NCBI RefSeq assembly: GCF_003369925.1
Contig: NZ_LARY01000001.1
Location: 620,001 to 684,000, forward strand
Source: Listeria kieliensis
GTDB taxonomy: Bacteria; Bacillota; Bacilli; Lactobacillales; Listeriaceae
Direction: 5' to 3'
Length of the DNA stretch: 64,000 bases
In this document: piece after piece, positions 28,379 to 37,472 of the stretch
Layout of the letters: each line of letters starts with the position of its first letter
Position numbering within the stretch: the stretch's first letter is position 1
Program-made: the position numbers and the translations under genes
The notes under the pieces: model-generated
The model's database searches: none
What the model was told of the DNA's origin: nothing
The model's input: the letters and a program-made list of their open reading frames with translations, nothing else

Positions 28379-28410
28379 GCAAAAAAAGCTATCAAAAGAA
28401 AGGTGGCATC

Positions 28411-28419
28411 TGCTATACT
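28411..28419 (+). promoter_or_regulatory. Extended -10 promoter of the pucR-like gene
   Basis: TGCTATACT (TG-n-TATACT) lies about 25 bases before the start codon. Confidence 0.45.
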
Positions 28420-28444
28420 AAAAAATATTAAGGAGGTGCTTAGG

Positions 28445-30028
28445 ATGAGTCTAAAACTTCGCGAATTGTTACAGCTGCCTTCTTTAAAAGATGCAAAAGT
28501 AGTGGCAGGACGTGCCGGCTTAGAGAGATTCGTTTCCTCAATTTCTGTTCTTGAACATACCGATACAGAAGCTTTTGAGGCAGAATTGTTTAATAATAAT
28601 GAATTTTACGGCGACGAAATCGTGATTTCTGGTTTAATAAGCATCAAAGATAATGAAGAAGCGCAGTGTAGCATGGTTCGTAAATTACGTCGTGCGGGTG
28701 AAATTGGATTGATTTTATATTACGTGGGGATTTATCTCCCGAAAGTTAGTCAAAAAATGATTGATCTCGCAGATGAACTCGATTTCACACTGATTGTCAT
28801 GCCAGAAAATGAACGAACTTTACGCTACAGTGAAGTGATTTACGAAGTCGTTGAGGCAATCGTCAGACAAGAAATGAACGAAACACAATTTTCAGGAAAA
28901 CTCTTGGAACAAATCTCGATGCTACCGGAAAATCAGCGAAGCGTCGATACCATGCTCAAAATACTCGCAGATCGAACCAAAACTTCCATTGCTCTTGCAG
29001 ATAATAGCGGACAACTTGTGAACACTGTGACCTGGCCACGTAGTAACACCTTGGATTTAGGGAAAAATATACAAACAATAAAAAATGAAGACATTGTGCA
29101 AGAACAGCAGGTATGGAAGACGAAGCGCCCGATTTTGCAAAACGGCATTCAAACGATGTCCCTTTATCTAATGAAAGAGCAAACGACACTCACAGAAAAT
29201 TTAGCCATCCAAATGACAGAAGTTGTCCAAGTTTTTATGAATCTCTGGGGGGAGAACTATCAAGAAATCAGTCCTCGTGAACTCATGAAAGCGATCATGA
29301 ACAACGAAAGCGTCAAAATGCGCCGCCTAGGGAAAATGTTTGATATCGATGTTTCGGCTATTCAAAATATGTGGCTGATCTCAGTGAAAGACTTGCAAAA
29401 AAATAATGAAGTTTTGCATTTTTTGAAGCAAATGATTGCTCCTTGTTTCAAGGTTTCGTTAATTGATTTCTATGATGATTTTATTGTTGTTTTGATGGAC
29501 AAAAGCCGAAGACAAGGTGAATTCGAATCGCTTGCCTTTGAGTTCTCTTCCGAAATGGAACAGCAGGGACTAAAAATTTCGCTTGTAAAGTGCTTTGGAA
29601 CAATGAATACAGTTGAAGTGCAAGATACTTATATGACCGTTAAGAATTATTTACCAACAGCTCGGAAAGTTTACACATCGAAAAATGTTTTTTTCTATCA
29701 AGAAATTGAGTTCGTTGCGGATTGTCTGGAAATTGTTTACAGTGGTGAATCAGCCATCGCAGAAATTTTTAAGCAAATAAAACCGCTGATGCAAAATGAA
29801 AATAATGACGATGAGTTACTTGTGACCCTAGCTGTTTTCTTATTAGATGCCGAACTTAGTTACCGAAAAGCAGCAGAAAAGCTATTTTTACATCTAAATA
29901 CGATTAAATACCGAATCAGTAAAGTCAGCGAATTGCTTGCGTTTCCAGTCACAAAAATACCTGAAAGTTATAAGGTTTACCAAGCTGTTGCTGTTTGGCG
30001 GATTTTAGGTGAAAACCATAAAAAATAA
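28445..30028 (+). CDS. PucR-family transcriptional regulator
   Basis: A 527-residue regulator. Residues ~1-125 are a PucR N-terminal domain (LRELLQLPSLKDAKVVAGRAGL, the family opening). The middle is a GAF-like/CdaR-like region. Residues ~455-520 form the C-terminal helix-turn-helix with LSYRKAAEKLFLHLNTIKYRISKV. The start at 28445 follows AAGGAGG. PucR-type proteins control purine and other nitrogen-ring catabolism; here it stands in front of a permease, DUF917 and a hydantoinase, which fits control of that operon. Confidence 0.88.
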   Translation: MSLKLRELLQLPSLKDAKVVAGRAGLERFVSSISVLEHTDTEAFEAELFNNNEFYGDEIVISGLISIKDNEEAQCSMVRKLRRAGEIGLILYYVGIYLPKVSQKMIDLADELDFTLIVMPENERTLRYSEVIYEVVEAIVRQEMNETQFSGKLLEQISMLPENQRSVDTMLKILADRTKTSIALADNSGQLVNTVTWPRSNTLDLGKNIQTIKNEDIVQEQQVWKTKRPILQNGIQTMSLYLMKEQTTLTENLAIQMTEVVQVFMNLWGENYQEISPRELMKAIMNNESVKMRRLGKMFDIDVSAIQNMWLISVKDLQKNNEVLHFLKQMIAPCFKVSLIDFYDDFIVVLMDKSRRQGEFESLAFEFSSEMEQQGLKISLVKCFGTMNTVEVQDTYMTVKNYLPTARKVYTSKNVFFYQEIEFVADCLEIVYSGESAIAEIFKQIKPLMQNENNDDELLVTLAVFLLDAELSYRKAAEKLFLHLNTIKYRISKVSELLAFPVTKIPESYKVYQAVAVWRILGENHKK

Positions 30029-30032
30029 CGAT

Positions 30033-30082
30033 AAACGGATAATTTTTGTCACTTATGACAAGAATTGTCCGTTTTATTTTTC
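30033..30082 (+). terminator. Terminator after the pucR-like gene
   Basis: AAACGGA..AATT..GTCA pairs with TGAC..AATT..TCCGTTT, then TTATTTTTCTTTT. Confidence 0.75.
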
Positions 30083-30092
30083 TTTTTTGCCA

Positions 30093-30121
30093 ATTACATT
30101 AATTTTGATTTTTTGTATAAT
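30093..30121 (+). promoter_or_regulatory. Putative promoter of the permease-DUF917-hydantoinase operon
   Basis: ATTACA and a perfect TATAAT are separated by 17 bases, about 34 bases before the permease start. Confidence 0.5.
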
Positions 30122-30154
30122 GGAGGCATTACTAAAAAAAGGAGGCAGAAAATT

Positions 30155-31438
30155 ATGGCAATAAAAAATGCGAACAATCAAGAACAAGCACAATCTTGGG
30201 CCGGACTAGCATTTGTTTGGACGGGAGCAATGATTTGCATTCCCAGTTTAATGATTGGCGGAACGCTCATTGCGGGCATGTCATTTTGGGAAGCTATCCT
30301 CACCGCTTTAATCGGGAATGGCATCATCGTTGTTTTGATGATCTTTCAAGGCATTCAGGGGAGCGATTTAAAAATGCCAGCTGTAAAAGCTGCAGGACAA
30401 GTATTTGGGAAGCAAGGCTCCAAAAAGCTGATTTCAATAATTCTCGCAATTAGCTGTCTCGGCTGGTTTGGCATCCAAGCAAATGTTTGCGGGATGGCTT
30501 TCTCTCAGTTTTTAAGCCTCTATCAAATTGATTTTCCCGTTTGGCTCTCTTCTATCGTTTGGGGCATCATCATGCTGATTTCCGCACTTTATGGAATCAA
30601 AATCCTCAATTTGTTAAATTATATTGCCGTGCCTGTTTTATTTGTAGTCTGTCTCTATGCGCTAGTTGTTTCACTGAAAGGAGATGTTTCACAAGTCTTT
30701 CAACACGAGCCAACAACTAGCTTACCATTTCTAAGTGGACTTTCAATTACAGTGGGTTCTTTTGCACTTGGAGCCGTTATTGCAGGGGACTATTCCCAGT
30801 ACACCAAAAAACGTGGTGACATCGTGAAAGCATCTATTTTAGGCATTTTGCCTTCTGGCATTTTTATGATTGCCGTTGGAGCTATCTTAGCTATTACAGC
30901 AGGAACAGCAGATGTTACAGCCGTTTTTACGAAGCTTGGACTGCCAGTTATTGGAGTGATAGCGCTCGTTCTTGCTACATGGACAACGAATGCGGTCAAC
31001 GCTTTTTCAGGGGGGATCGCCATTTGCAATATCTTTAACTTTACAAAAAGCAAGGAAAAAATTGCAGTTGCTTCTGCAGGGATTCTTGGAACGATCTTAG
31101 CTGCATTTGGCATTTTAAATTATTTTGTACCGATTATGAATATTTTATCTGCGATGGTACCTCCCGTTGCAGGAGTTATGATTGCTTCTTATTGGGTTAT
31201 TCAAAAAGGGGATAAAACCAAGTGGAAAGAAGTGCAAGGAATTAACTGGATGGGAGTTACAGCTTGGGCGGCAGGAGCCGTTATTGCTTGTATCCCAGTT
31301 ATCTTTAGTTTCTTTCCAAAACTTCCTGAGCTTCCTAATCAGCCTTTAATCGGTTGCATCATTTCCTTCGTGGTTTATCTAGTTGGAAAAAAGATCGCAG
31401 ACAGTCGTAAAAAACAAGTTTTAGAAGAAGATTTTTGA
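30155..31438 (+). CDS. NCS1-family permease (CodB-like, nucleobase/hydantoin type)
   Basis: A 427-residue integral membrane transporter with about 12 hydrophobic segments. Family marks are WAGLAFVWTGAMICIPSLMIGG near the start, GWFGIQANVCG and a late NAFSGGIAICN segment, as in cytosine and purine permeases. The start at 30155 is chosen for GGAGGC upstream. As first gene of an operon with DUF917 and a hydantoinase, it probably imports their substrate, a nucleobase or cyclic amide; which one is not visible. Confidence 0.87.
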   Translation: MAIKNANNQEQAQSWAGLAFVWTGAMICIPSLMIGGTLIAGMSFWEAILTALIGNGIIVVLMIFQGIQGSDLKMPAVKAAGQVFGKQGSKKLISIILAISCLGWFGIQANVCGMAFSQFLSLYQIDFPVWLSSIVWGIIMLISALYGIKILNLLNYIAVPVLFVVCLYALVVSLKGDVSQVFQHEPTTSLPFLSGLSITVGSFALGAVIAGDYSQYTKKRGDIVKASILGILPSGIFMIAVGAILAITAGTADVTAVFTKLGLPVIGVIALVLATWTTNAVNAFSGGIAICNIFNFTKSKEKIAVASAGILGTILAAFGILNYFVPIMNILSAMVPPVAGVMIASYWVIQKGDKTKWKEVQGINWMGVTAWAAGAVIACIPVIFSFFPKLPELPNQPLIGCIISFVVYLVGKKIADSRKKQVLEEDF

Positions 31439-31457
31439 GTGAATAGGAGGAATTTTG

Positions 31458-32558
31458 ATGCGTTATTTAGATGAACAAGCAATTGAAGATATTGCTTTAG
31501 GAGCAGCTTTTTTAGGAACAGGCGGAGGAGGAGACCCGTATATCGGAAAAATGATGGCTCTTTCTGCTTTAAAAGAATTCGGACCAGTAAAATTGCTTTC
31601 TTCGGATGAAATCGCAGATGATGATTTTTTCATTTCAGCGGCGAGTATGGGCGCACCGTCTGTCTTGATAGAAAAGTTTCCAAAAGGAGACGAATACTTA
31701 CGGATTTTCGACAAGCTAGGACGCTACATTGGGAAGGGATTAACCGGAACTTTTCCGATGGAAGCAGGAGGTGTAAATTCGATGATTCCGATTGTTGTAG
31801 CCGCGCAACTTGGAATTCCACTTGTCGATTGTGATGGAATGGGACGCGCTTTTCCTGAACTCCAAATGGTGACATTTCATTTAAATGGCGTTTCAGCAAC
31901 TCCGATGGCGGTGGCAGATGAAAAAGGAAATATTGAAATCATTGAAACGCCAAATAATCATTGGACAGAACGCTTGGCGCGTGCTGCTACGGTTGAGATG
32001 GGAGCAAGCAGTTCCGTAGGATTGTATCCTTGTACAGGAAAGGATATTAAAAAGTCAGGGGTTCATGGGATTGTCAGCTTGTCGGAAAAGATTGGACAAA
32101 TCATCCAATCTAAAAAACAAAATCAAGCTGAAAAACTAAAACAATTGCTTGAAGCAACAGAAGGATATCATCTCTTTAGCGGCAAAATTGTGGATGTTGA
32201 GCGGGATATGGCAGGCGGCTTTAATCGTGGCTGTGTCACGATTAAAGGGTTAACGGAACAAGCCCAAGAGGAAGTGAAAGTGTATTTTCAAAATGAAAAC
32301 TTGATTGCTCGAAAAAACGGAGAAGTGGTTGCGATGACCCCAGATTTAATTTGCTTAACTGACCTTGAAACCCTTCATCCAGTCACGACAGAATCATTAA
32401 AATATGGGAAGCGTGTGCATGTGCTTGGACTTCCTTCGAATCCGCAGTGGCGAACAGAAAAAGGACTGGAAACCGTTGGGCCGCGTTATTTCGGCTATGA
32501 TTTAGATTTTGTTCCCATTGAAAAAACGCAGGCGAAAGGAGGAGCTGTTCGTGTATAA
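31458..32558 (+). CDS. DUF917 family protein (hydantoinase-associated)
   Basis: A 366-residue DUF917 protein. Motifs: GAAFLGTGGGGDPYIGK near the start, GKGLTGTFPMEAGGVNSM, DCDGMGRAFPELQM and a late GKRVHVLGLP. DUF917 members usually sit next to hydantoinase/oxoprolinase A genes and may form a complex with them. The ATG at 31458 lies seven bases after TAGGAGG. The last eight bases overlap the next gene, which indicates coupled translation and a fixed ratio of the two products. Confidence 0.88.
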   Translation: MRYLDEQAIEDIALGAAFLGTGGGGDPYIGKMMALSALKEFGPVKLLSSDEIADDDFFISAASMGAPSVLIEKFPKGDEYLRIFDKLGRYIGKGLTGTFPMEAGGVNSMIPIVVAAQLGIPLVDCDGMGRAFPELQMVTFHLNGVSATPMAVADEKGNIEIIETPNNHWTERLARAATVEMGASSSVGLYPCTGKDIKKSGVHGIVSLSEKIGQIIQSKKQNQAEKLKQLLEATEGYHLFSGKIVDVERDMAGGFNRGCVTIKGLTEQAQEEVKVYFQNENLIARKNGEVVAMTPDLICLTDLETLHPVTTESLKYGKRVHVLGLPSNPQWRTEKGLETVGPRYFGYDLDFVPIEKTQAKGGAVRV

Positions 32559-34101
32559 AGTAGGAATTGATGTCGGCGGGACAAATACCGATGCCGTCGT
32601 ATTGAATGAAAAATTTGAACTGGTTGCAAGCGTTAAAGTCCCAACGAGTAGCGATATTGAAACCGGTATTCGCAGAGCACTGAAGCAAGTCCTTGAAAAA
32701 GCGGAGATTGAACGAGACAAAGTCTCTCATGCGATGCTTGGAACGACACAATGTACGAATGCTATCGTTGAACGAAAAAAATTAGCACAAGTTGGTGTTA
32801 TTCGACTAGGCTATCCAGCAACAGCATCTGTTTTGCCTTACACGGCTTGGCCAGACGACTTAGTTGAAAAGCTTTCCGGGAAGTATAAACTTGCTTCTGG
32901 CGGATTTGAGTTTGATGGTGGAGAACTTTCCGCTTTTTCAGAAACAGAGATTCGAGAGATCCTCAGAAGCTGGAAAGGAAAAGTAGAAGCTATTGCGGTC
33001 GTAGGTGTATTTTCATCGTTGAAAAATGAAGAAGAATTTCGAGTGGCTGAAATCGCAGCAGAAGAACTTGGCGAAAAAATTCCAGTTTCGCTTTCTTCAA
33101 CAATAGGCTCGATTGGCTTAATTGAACGCGAAAATGCGAGTATTTTAAATGCAGGCTTGTTTAAAGTGATGGAAAGAACGAGTAGTGGATTTGAAAAGGC
33201 ACTACAAAGTGAAGGCATTCATCGAGCAGAAGTCTTTCTTTGTCAAAACGATGGAACGCTCATGTCAATTGAATATGCCAGAAAATTTCCGATTCTTACG
33301 ATTGCTTGCGGACCAACGAATAGCATCCGAGGTGCAGCTTATTTAGCCGGATTAAAAGACATTTTAGTTCTGGACGTCGGCGGAACCACATCAGATATTG
33401 GAGTGCTCGCTGGCGGGTTTCCGCGTGAATCGTCTCTTGCAGTTGATGTTGGCGGGGTTCGAACAAATTTCCGCATGCCAGATATCGTCTCTATCGGACT
33501 TGGTGGTGGCAGTATTGTTCGGCGTGACGGGGAAGAGGTGACTGTTGGGCCGGATAGTGTTGGGTACCGGATTACAGAAGAAGCGCTTGTTTTTGGTGGT
33601 GAAACGATCACGGCTACAGATATTGCGGTTCGTTTAGGGCACGCAACTGTAGGGGATCCAAAGAAAGCTGAACAAATTCCACTTGATTTCGCTGAAAAAG
33701 CTTATCAAAAGATTGCAGAAATGACGGAAGTGGCGATTGATAAGATGAAAACGAGCTCAGGAGATGTAGAAGTCGTTTTGGTTGGTGGTGGCAGCTTGAT
33801 TATCCCGAACCAGTTGAGAGGTGTGCGGAAAATCATTCGCGATGAAAATGGAGCAGTGGCTAATGCCATTGGCGCTTCTATTTCGCAGATCAGTGGTGAA
33901 TACGAGCAAATCTACATTTATTCACAAAAACCACGTGAAGAAGCTCTGCAAGATGCAGAGAGTAAAGCCCGCGAAAAAGCGAAATTTGCAGGAGCAGTTC
34001 CTAAAACGATTCAAGTTGTGGAAGTGGAAGAAATTCCGCTTGCTTACCATCCAGATAATGCGACACGCCTTCGAATTAAAGCGGTTGGCGATTTAGTTTA
34101 A
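32551..34101 (+). CDS. Hydantoinase/oxoprolinase A-type protein
   Basis: A 516-residue HyuA-type enzyme, an ATP-dependent opener of cyclic amide rings. The GTG at 32551 is chosen for AAAGGAGGA upstream. Residues ~3-170 are Hydant_A_N (IDVGGTNTDAV, MLGTTQCTNAIVERK). Residues ~185-480 are Hydantoinase_A with DVGGTTSDIGVL and SIGLGGGSIVRRDG, the ASKHA-fold phosphate loops. There is no HyuB partner; DUF917 takes that place in the operon. Substrates of HyuA/DUF917 pairs are mostly unknown. Confidence 0.88.
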   Translation: MYKVGIDVGGTNTDAVVLNEKFELVASVKVPTSSDIETGIRRALKQVLEKAEIERDKVSHAMLGTTQCTNAIVERKKLAQVGVIRLGYPATASVLPYTAWPDDLVEKLSGKYKLASGGFEFDGGELSAFSETEIREILRSWKGKVEAIAVVGVFSSLKNEEEFRVAEIAAEELGEKIPVSLSSTIGSIGLIERENASILNAGLFKVMERTSSGFEKALQSEGIHRAEVFLCQNDGTLMSIEYARKFPILTIACGPTNSIRGAAYLAGLKDILVLDVGGTTSDIGVLAGGFPRESSLAVDVGGVRTNFRMPDIVSIGLGGGSIVRRDGEEVTVGPDSVGYRITEEALVFGGETITATDIAVRLGHATVGDPKKAEQIPLDFAEKAYQKIAEMTEVAIDKMKTSSGDVEVVLVGGGSLIIPNQLRGVRKIIRDENGAVANAIGASISQISGEYEQIYIYSQKPREEALQDAESKAREKAKFAGAVPKTIQVVEVEEIPLAYHPDNATRLRIKAVGDLV

Positions 34102-34136
34102 AAAAGCTCGTTGCTAGAAATGGCAACGAGCTTTTC
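34102..34136. terminator. Bidirectional terminator at the end of the metabolic island
   Basis: AAAAGCTCGTTGC pairs with GCAACGAGCTTTT. It lies between two convergent genes. Confidence 0.85.
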
Positions 34137-34143
34137 GAGTTTC

Positions 34144-34746
34144 TCAGTCGCGTAATCCTTTTCCATTTAAGATCTGTGGAATGAATTTCTCGATTCGTGC
34201 TTCACGCGTTTTACTTTGCTTAGCACCAGCAAAATAATATAAATAAGCTTTTCTACGGCCAGGTGTAAGAGCTTCAAAAGCAGCCTTCAAACTCGCATTT
34301 TCTTCTAATCGTATAGCAAATTCTTCAGGCATCTCGATTTCATTAGTCTTTTCTTTCTTTTCCACTTTTAAGCCTGCTTTTTCGACTTGGATGGCTTCTA
34401 AAACGTAAGCTTTGATGACTTTTTGAAGGCGTTCCACATCTTTTACAGAAGTAAAACGTAATTGTTTACCGACACGTGAATTTTCCCCGACATCTACAAG
34501 AACGCGTTCTGGATCTGTTAATAAAGAACCTTTGAAAAATAACAGCGCGCAGTAAGCCTTAAAACCTTGAATCAAAACGATATTTTTTTGATTCACACTA
34601 TAACAAGGTTTATGCCACTTAAATTCCTCCGTTATTTCCACATCTATATCTAGCAAAATGGTTCGAAGTTTTTCTGTTACTTCCTGCCAAATCGGTATTT
34701 CACGCACGTAATCCTCCACTTTTGGATTGACTTTCGTTTTTGTCAT
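34144..34746 (-). CDS. YdeI/DUF1801-type protein
   Basis: A 200-residue protein of the YdeI/OmpD-associated family. Residues ~15-120 are a DUF1801 fold (EEFKWHKPCYS, ALLFFKGSLL). The end carries the C-terminal YdeI motif AFEALTPGRRKAYLYYFAGAKQSKTREARIEK. The family's role is not established, though some members respond to cationic peptides. It is monocistronic. Confidence 0.82.
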   Translation of the reverse strand: MTKTKVNPKVEDYVREIPIWQEVTEKLRTILLDIDVEITEEFKWHKPCYSVNQKNIVLIQGFKAYCALLFFKGSLLTDPERVLVDVGENSRVGKQLRFTSVKDVERLQKVIKAYVLEAIQVEKAGLKVEKKEKTNEIEMPEEFAIRLEENASLKAAFEALTPGRRKAYLYYFAGAKQSKTREARIEKFIPQILNGKGLRD

Positions 34747-34849
34747 CGCGATCGCTCCATTTCCATTCCTGTATAATTTTTTACTATTATAGCATGCAAG
34801 CTTTGAAAACTTAACTAATAGTAACCAAAATAGTTGCTATAAAATTACT

Positions 34850-34879
34850 TTGACACCGGTCATTCTTCCCACCTATAAT
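34850..34879 (+). promoter_or_regulatory. Strong promoter of the thrE pair
   Basis: A perfect TTGACA and a perfect TATAAT are separated by 18 bases, 27 bases before the TTG start. Confidence 0.75.
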
Positions 34880-34905
34880 AAAGAAGAAAGAAGGGAGCGG
34901 ACGGC

Positions 34906-35667
34906 TTGAAAAGGGAAGAGGATCAATTTATTATTCAAACAGCACTTTTAACGGGAAAGCTGCTACTTGAAAACGGAGCAGAGACTGCTCGAGTGGAAGA
35001 TACGATGGAACGAATCATCCGAAAAAGCCTTGGGAATACTGCATCCAAAAGTTATTATACTTATGTCACACTTTCCGGCGTTTTTGTTCGAACGGATCTA
35101 GCAGAAAATAGTTTTTTACGAATTGATAGTCGTGGATATAACTTAGAAAAAGTCGTCCAAGTCAATCAAATTTCACGGGACTTCACAGAAGGAAAAACGA
35201 CGCTTCCAGAAATGAAGAAACGACTTGAAAAAATTGACGCAGATACTAGTCGAGATGCAATGTGGAAGCAACTTTTTTTCACGGCGCTTTTAAGTGGAGC
35301 GATCGTTTTAATTTTTGGCGGCAGTTGGAAAGATCTTCCCAGTGCTGTCATCGGTGGCGTTTTGGCTTACTTTGCGTTTCAAAAACTAACCAGTATGGCT
35401 GATTATCCCTTTATCTTTGAATTTCTGTCCACCTTTATTGGTGGGTTAGCCGGTTACCTCGTGCACCAACTAATGGGGTCAGATATCAACTTGACGATGA
35501 TCGGGACGGTCGTTCCACTTGTTCCGGGGATTGGGATTACGAATGCGATCCGTGACTTGCTTGCACGACACTACATTTCGGGCATCATTCGACTATTTGA
35601 AAGTCTATTTGTAGCCGCGGCTCTCGGATGCGGCGTAGCGCTCGTTATTTTGTTATTTAATTCTTGA
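34906..35667 (+). CDS. Threonine/serine exporter, ThrE domain 1 (DUF1212)
   Basis: A 253-residue membrane protein, the larger half of a split ThrE exporter. Residues ~1-115 are a soluble domain (LLLENGAETARVEDTM, typical of the family). Four or five helices follow, with LVPGIGITNAIRDLL in the conserved membrane part. Translation starts at TTG after AAGGGAG. The second half is encoded 16 bases downstream. Confidence 0.88.
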   Translation: MKREEDQFIIQTALLTGKLLLENGAETARVEDTMERIIRKSLGNTASKSYYTYVTLSGVFVRTDLAENSFLRIDSRGYNLEKVVQVNQISRDFTEGKTTLPEMKKRLEKIDADTSRDAMWKQLFFTALLSGAIVLIFGGSWKDLPSAVIGGVLAYFAFQKLTSMADYPFIFEFLSTFIGGLAGYLVHQLMGSDINLTMIGTVVPLVPGIGITNAIRDLLARHYISGIIRLFESLFVAAALGCGVALVILLFNS

Positions 35668-35683
35668 AAAAGGGGAAGGTTTC

Positions 35684-36145
35684 ATGTTTTTCGAACTGAT
35701 TTACCATTTTATTTTCAGTTTCATCGCTTCGTGCGCCTTTGGTTTTTTGTGTCGGATTCCAAACAAAACGATCATTGCAGGCGGAATTGTTGGTGGAGCG
35801 GGCTGGCTTGGTTACTATATCATGAGCGAAAATGGCTTTGGTGTGTTTATCACGAGCTTTTGCTGTTCACTTATTTTAAGTACGCTCAGTTATGCGTATA
35901 GTTACATTCGTAAATATCCATCGACCGTTTACTTTATCCCCGGGCTCGTTCCTGTTGTTCCAGGGATTACTTTTTACGAGGTCTTTAAAGAACTATTCAC
36001 GAGTCACGCGGAAGTGGCACTAAGCACGTTTTTCAATGTGATCGCTTCTGCCGTAGCACTTGCTTGCGGAATCATCATCGGAAACATTTTATTTCTACTA
36101 CTTTTTAAACCACTTATCAATCAAGTTAAAGCTGCTCTCAGGTGA
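35684..36145 (+). CDS. Threonine/serine exporter, ThrE domain 2 (YjjB/DUF3815)
   Basis: A 153-residue protein with four or five hydrophobic segments and the motif FIPGLVPVVPGITFYE, the counterpart of LVPGIGIT in the first half. Split ThrE pairs form one exporter of small amino acids; the specificity cannot be read from sequence. The ribosome site is AAGGGGAAGG. Confidence 0.87.
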   Translation: MFFELIYHFIFSFIASCAFGFLCRIPNKTIIAGGIVGGAGWLGYYIMSENGFGVFITSFCCSLILSTLSYAYSYIRKYPSTVYFIPGLVPVVPGITFYEVFKELFTSHAEVALSTFFNVIASAVALACGIIIGNILFLLLFKPLINQVKAALR

Positions 36146-36160
36146 GGGCAGTTTTATTTT
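36127..36160 (+). terminator. Terminator after the thrE pair
   Basis: CTGCTCTC pairs with GAGGGCAG (one G-U), followed by TTTTATTTT. The stem overlaps the last codons of the gene. Confidence 0.65.
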
Positions 36161-36251
36161 GTTCAATTTTCATTCTACAAGCGAAAAGTTTTACGCTATA
36201 ATGAGTGAGAAATCGAATAGAACGCACTCAAGTAAAAAGGAGAGGAAGCAA

Positions 36252-36872
36252 ATGAAATATGAATGGCGAAAAGAAGAAAAAGAACTTTATCTTCCCAAGA
36301 AACAGCCAGTTTTTATTGATGTTCCAAAATTTGGTTACCTGACAATTGAAGGCGAAGGTGACCCCAATAAAACGGACTTTCAAGAGCTTGTGGCTACACT
36401 TTATGCAGCTGCCTATACAATTCGAATGCTGCCTAAAAAAGGCTTTACTCCTGATGGTTATTTTGAATATACCGTTTATCCGCTTGAAGGAGAATGGACT
36501 ACGAAACAACGGGATTCGGGTCCGCTTGATAAATCCCTCTTTGCGTATAAAATCATGATTCGACAACCTGAATTTGTTACTCAAGCGTTATTTGAAGAAA
36601 TCAAGCCGCTATTTGAAAAGAAGCTGCCTATCGATCAGCTTCGTAAATTGAAACTAGAGGAATTAACGGAAGGGCCTTCGATTCAAATGCTTCATCTTGG
36701 TTCTTACGACTCGGAACCCGCGAGCTTTGCTCAAATGGAGCAGTTTGCAGCCGAACAAGGACTGGAACGAGTATCAAAAGATCATAAGGAGATTTACTTG
36801 TCGGATCCAAGACGGACAGCGCCTGAAAATTTAAAAACAGTACTTCGATTTGCAGTGAAGCAAAAACTTTGA
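36252..36872 (+). CDS. GyrI-like small-molecule-binding domain protein
   Basis: A 206-residue stand-alone GyrI-like protein. Motifs: FGYLTIEGEGDPNKTDFQ, the YTVYPLEGEW strand, and LHLGSYDSEPASFAQME near residue ~145, as in SbmC/GyrI-type ligand-binding domains. It has no DNA-binding domain. The start at 36252 is chosen for AAAGGAGAGG; the frame is open upstream into the thrE gene but without a ribosome site. Ligand unknown. Confidence 0.83.
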   Translation: MKYEWRKEEKELYLPKKQPVFIDVPKFGYLTIEGEGDPNKTDFQELVATLYAAAYTIRMLPKKGFTPDGYFEYTVYPLEGEWTTKQRDSGPLDKSLFAYKIMIRQPEFVTQALFEEIKPLFEKKLPIDQLRKLKLEELTEGPSIQMLHLGSYDSEPASFAQMEQFAAEQGLERVSKDHKEIYLSDPRRTAPENLKTVLRFAVKQKL

Positions 36873-36939
36873 CCTTTCCTGACTAAAGAGATACAATAAG
36901 ATTGTAAGGTAAGAATAAGAAAGTTACGAGGAGTGATGA

Positions 36940-37353
36940 ATGATGATGAACTTACCACAAATGCATCGCAGTGACTTCTTTGACTTATTCCCATCTGTTT
37001 TTGATGGAAACTTTAGCCTATTGAATGGAAGCCAAATGAATGTCGATATTTCAGAAACTGAGGAAAACTATCAAGTAAAAGCGGATTTACCAGGTTTTAA
37101 CAAAGAGGATATCCGCGTCGATTTTGAAAATGGCCTTTTGACAATTAAAGGACAACGTGAAAATAAAGCGGACGTGAAAGACGAAGAAGGAAACTTTATT
37201 CGTCGTGAACGTTCAAGCGGCTCTATGAGTAGAAGCTTCGTTCTTCAAAATGTCGATGCAAATGGTGTGAAAGCGGATTTTGCGGATGGCGTTTTAAACA
37301 TTGTCCTTCCAAAACTGGAAAACAGCAACCATACAAAAATTGAAATTAATTAA
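36940..37353 (+). CDS. Small heat shock protein (Hsp20/alpha-crystallin)
   Basis: A 137-residue chaperone that holds unfolding proteins. The alpha-crystallin domain runs over ~35-130, with YQVKADLPGFNKEDI, LTIKGQRE and the closing ANGVKADFADGVLNIVLPK. The ribosome site is GAGGAGTG; the start could be any of three successive ATG codons. I see no CIRCE or clear sigma-B site upstream. Confidence 0.92.
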   Translation: MMMNLPQMHRSDFFDLFPSVFDGNFSLLNGSQMNVDISETEENYQVKADLPGFNKEDIRVDFENGLLTIKGQRENKADVKDEEGNFIRRERSSGSMSRSFVLQNVDANGVKADFADGVLNIVLPKLENSNHTKIEIN

Positions 37354-37363
37354 AAAAAGCTTG

Positions 37364-37396
37364 AAAGCGGTTGGGAGAAAATCCCAACCGCTTTTT
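37364..37396 (+). terminator. Terminator after hsp20
   Basis: AAAGCGGTTGGGA pairs with TCCCAACCGCTTT, followed by TTGTTT. Confidence 0.87.
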
Positions 37397-37472
37397 GTTT
37401 GCGATAGACAAAAGTTTTCAGAACAGGTATCCTTAAAGGGAGGCGTATTTCTTTACGTAAAGGAGTTCGAAA

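Noticed and set aside
36873-36939. Heat-shock operator (CIRCE) before hsp20
   Set aside because: No TTAGCACTC-N9-GAGTGCTAA-like repeat is present.
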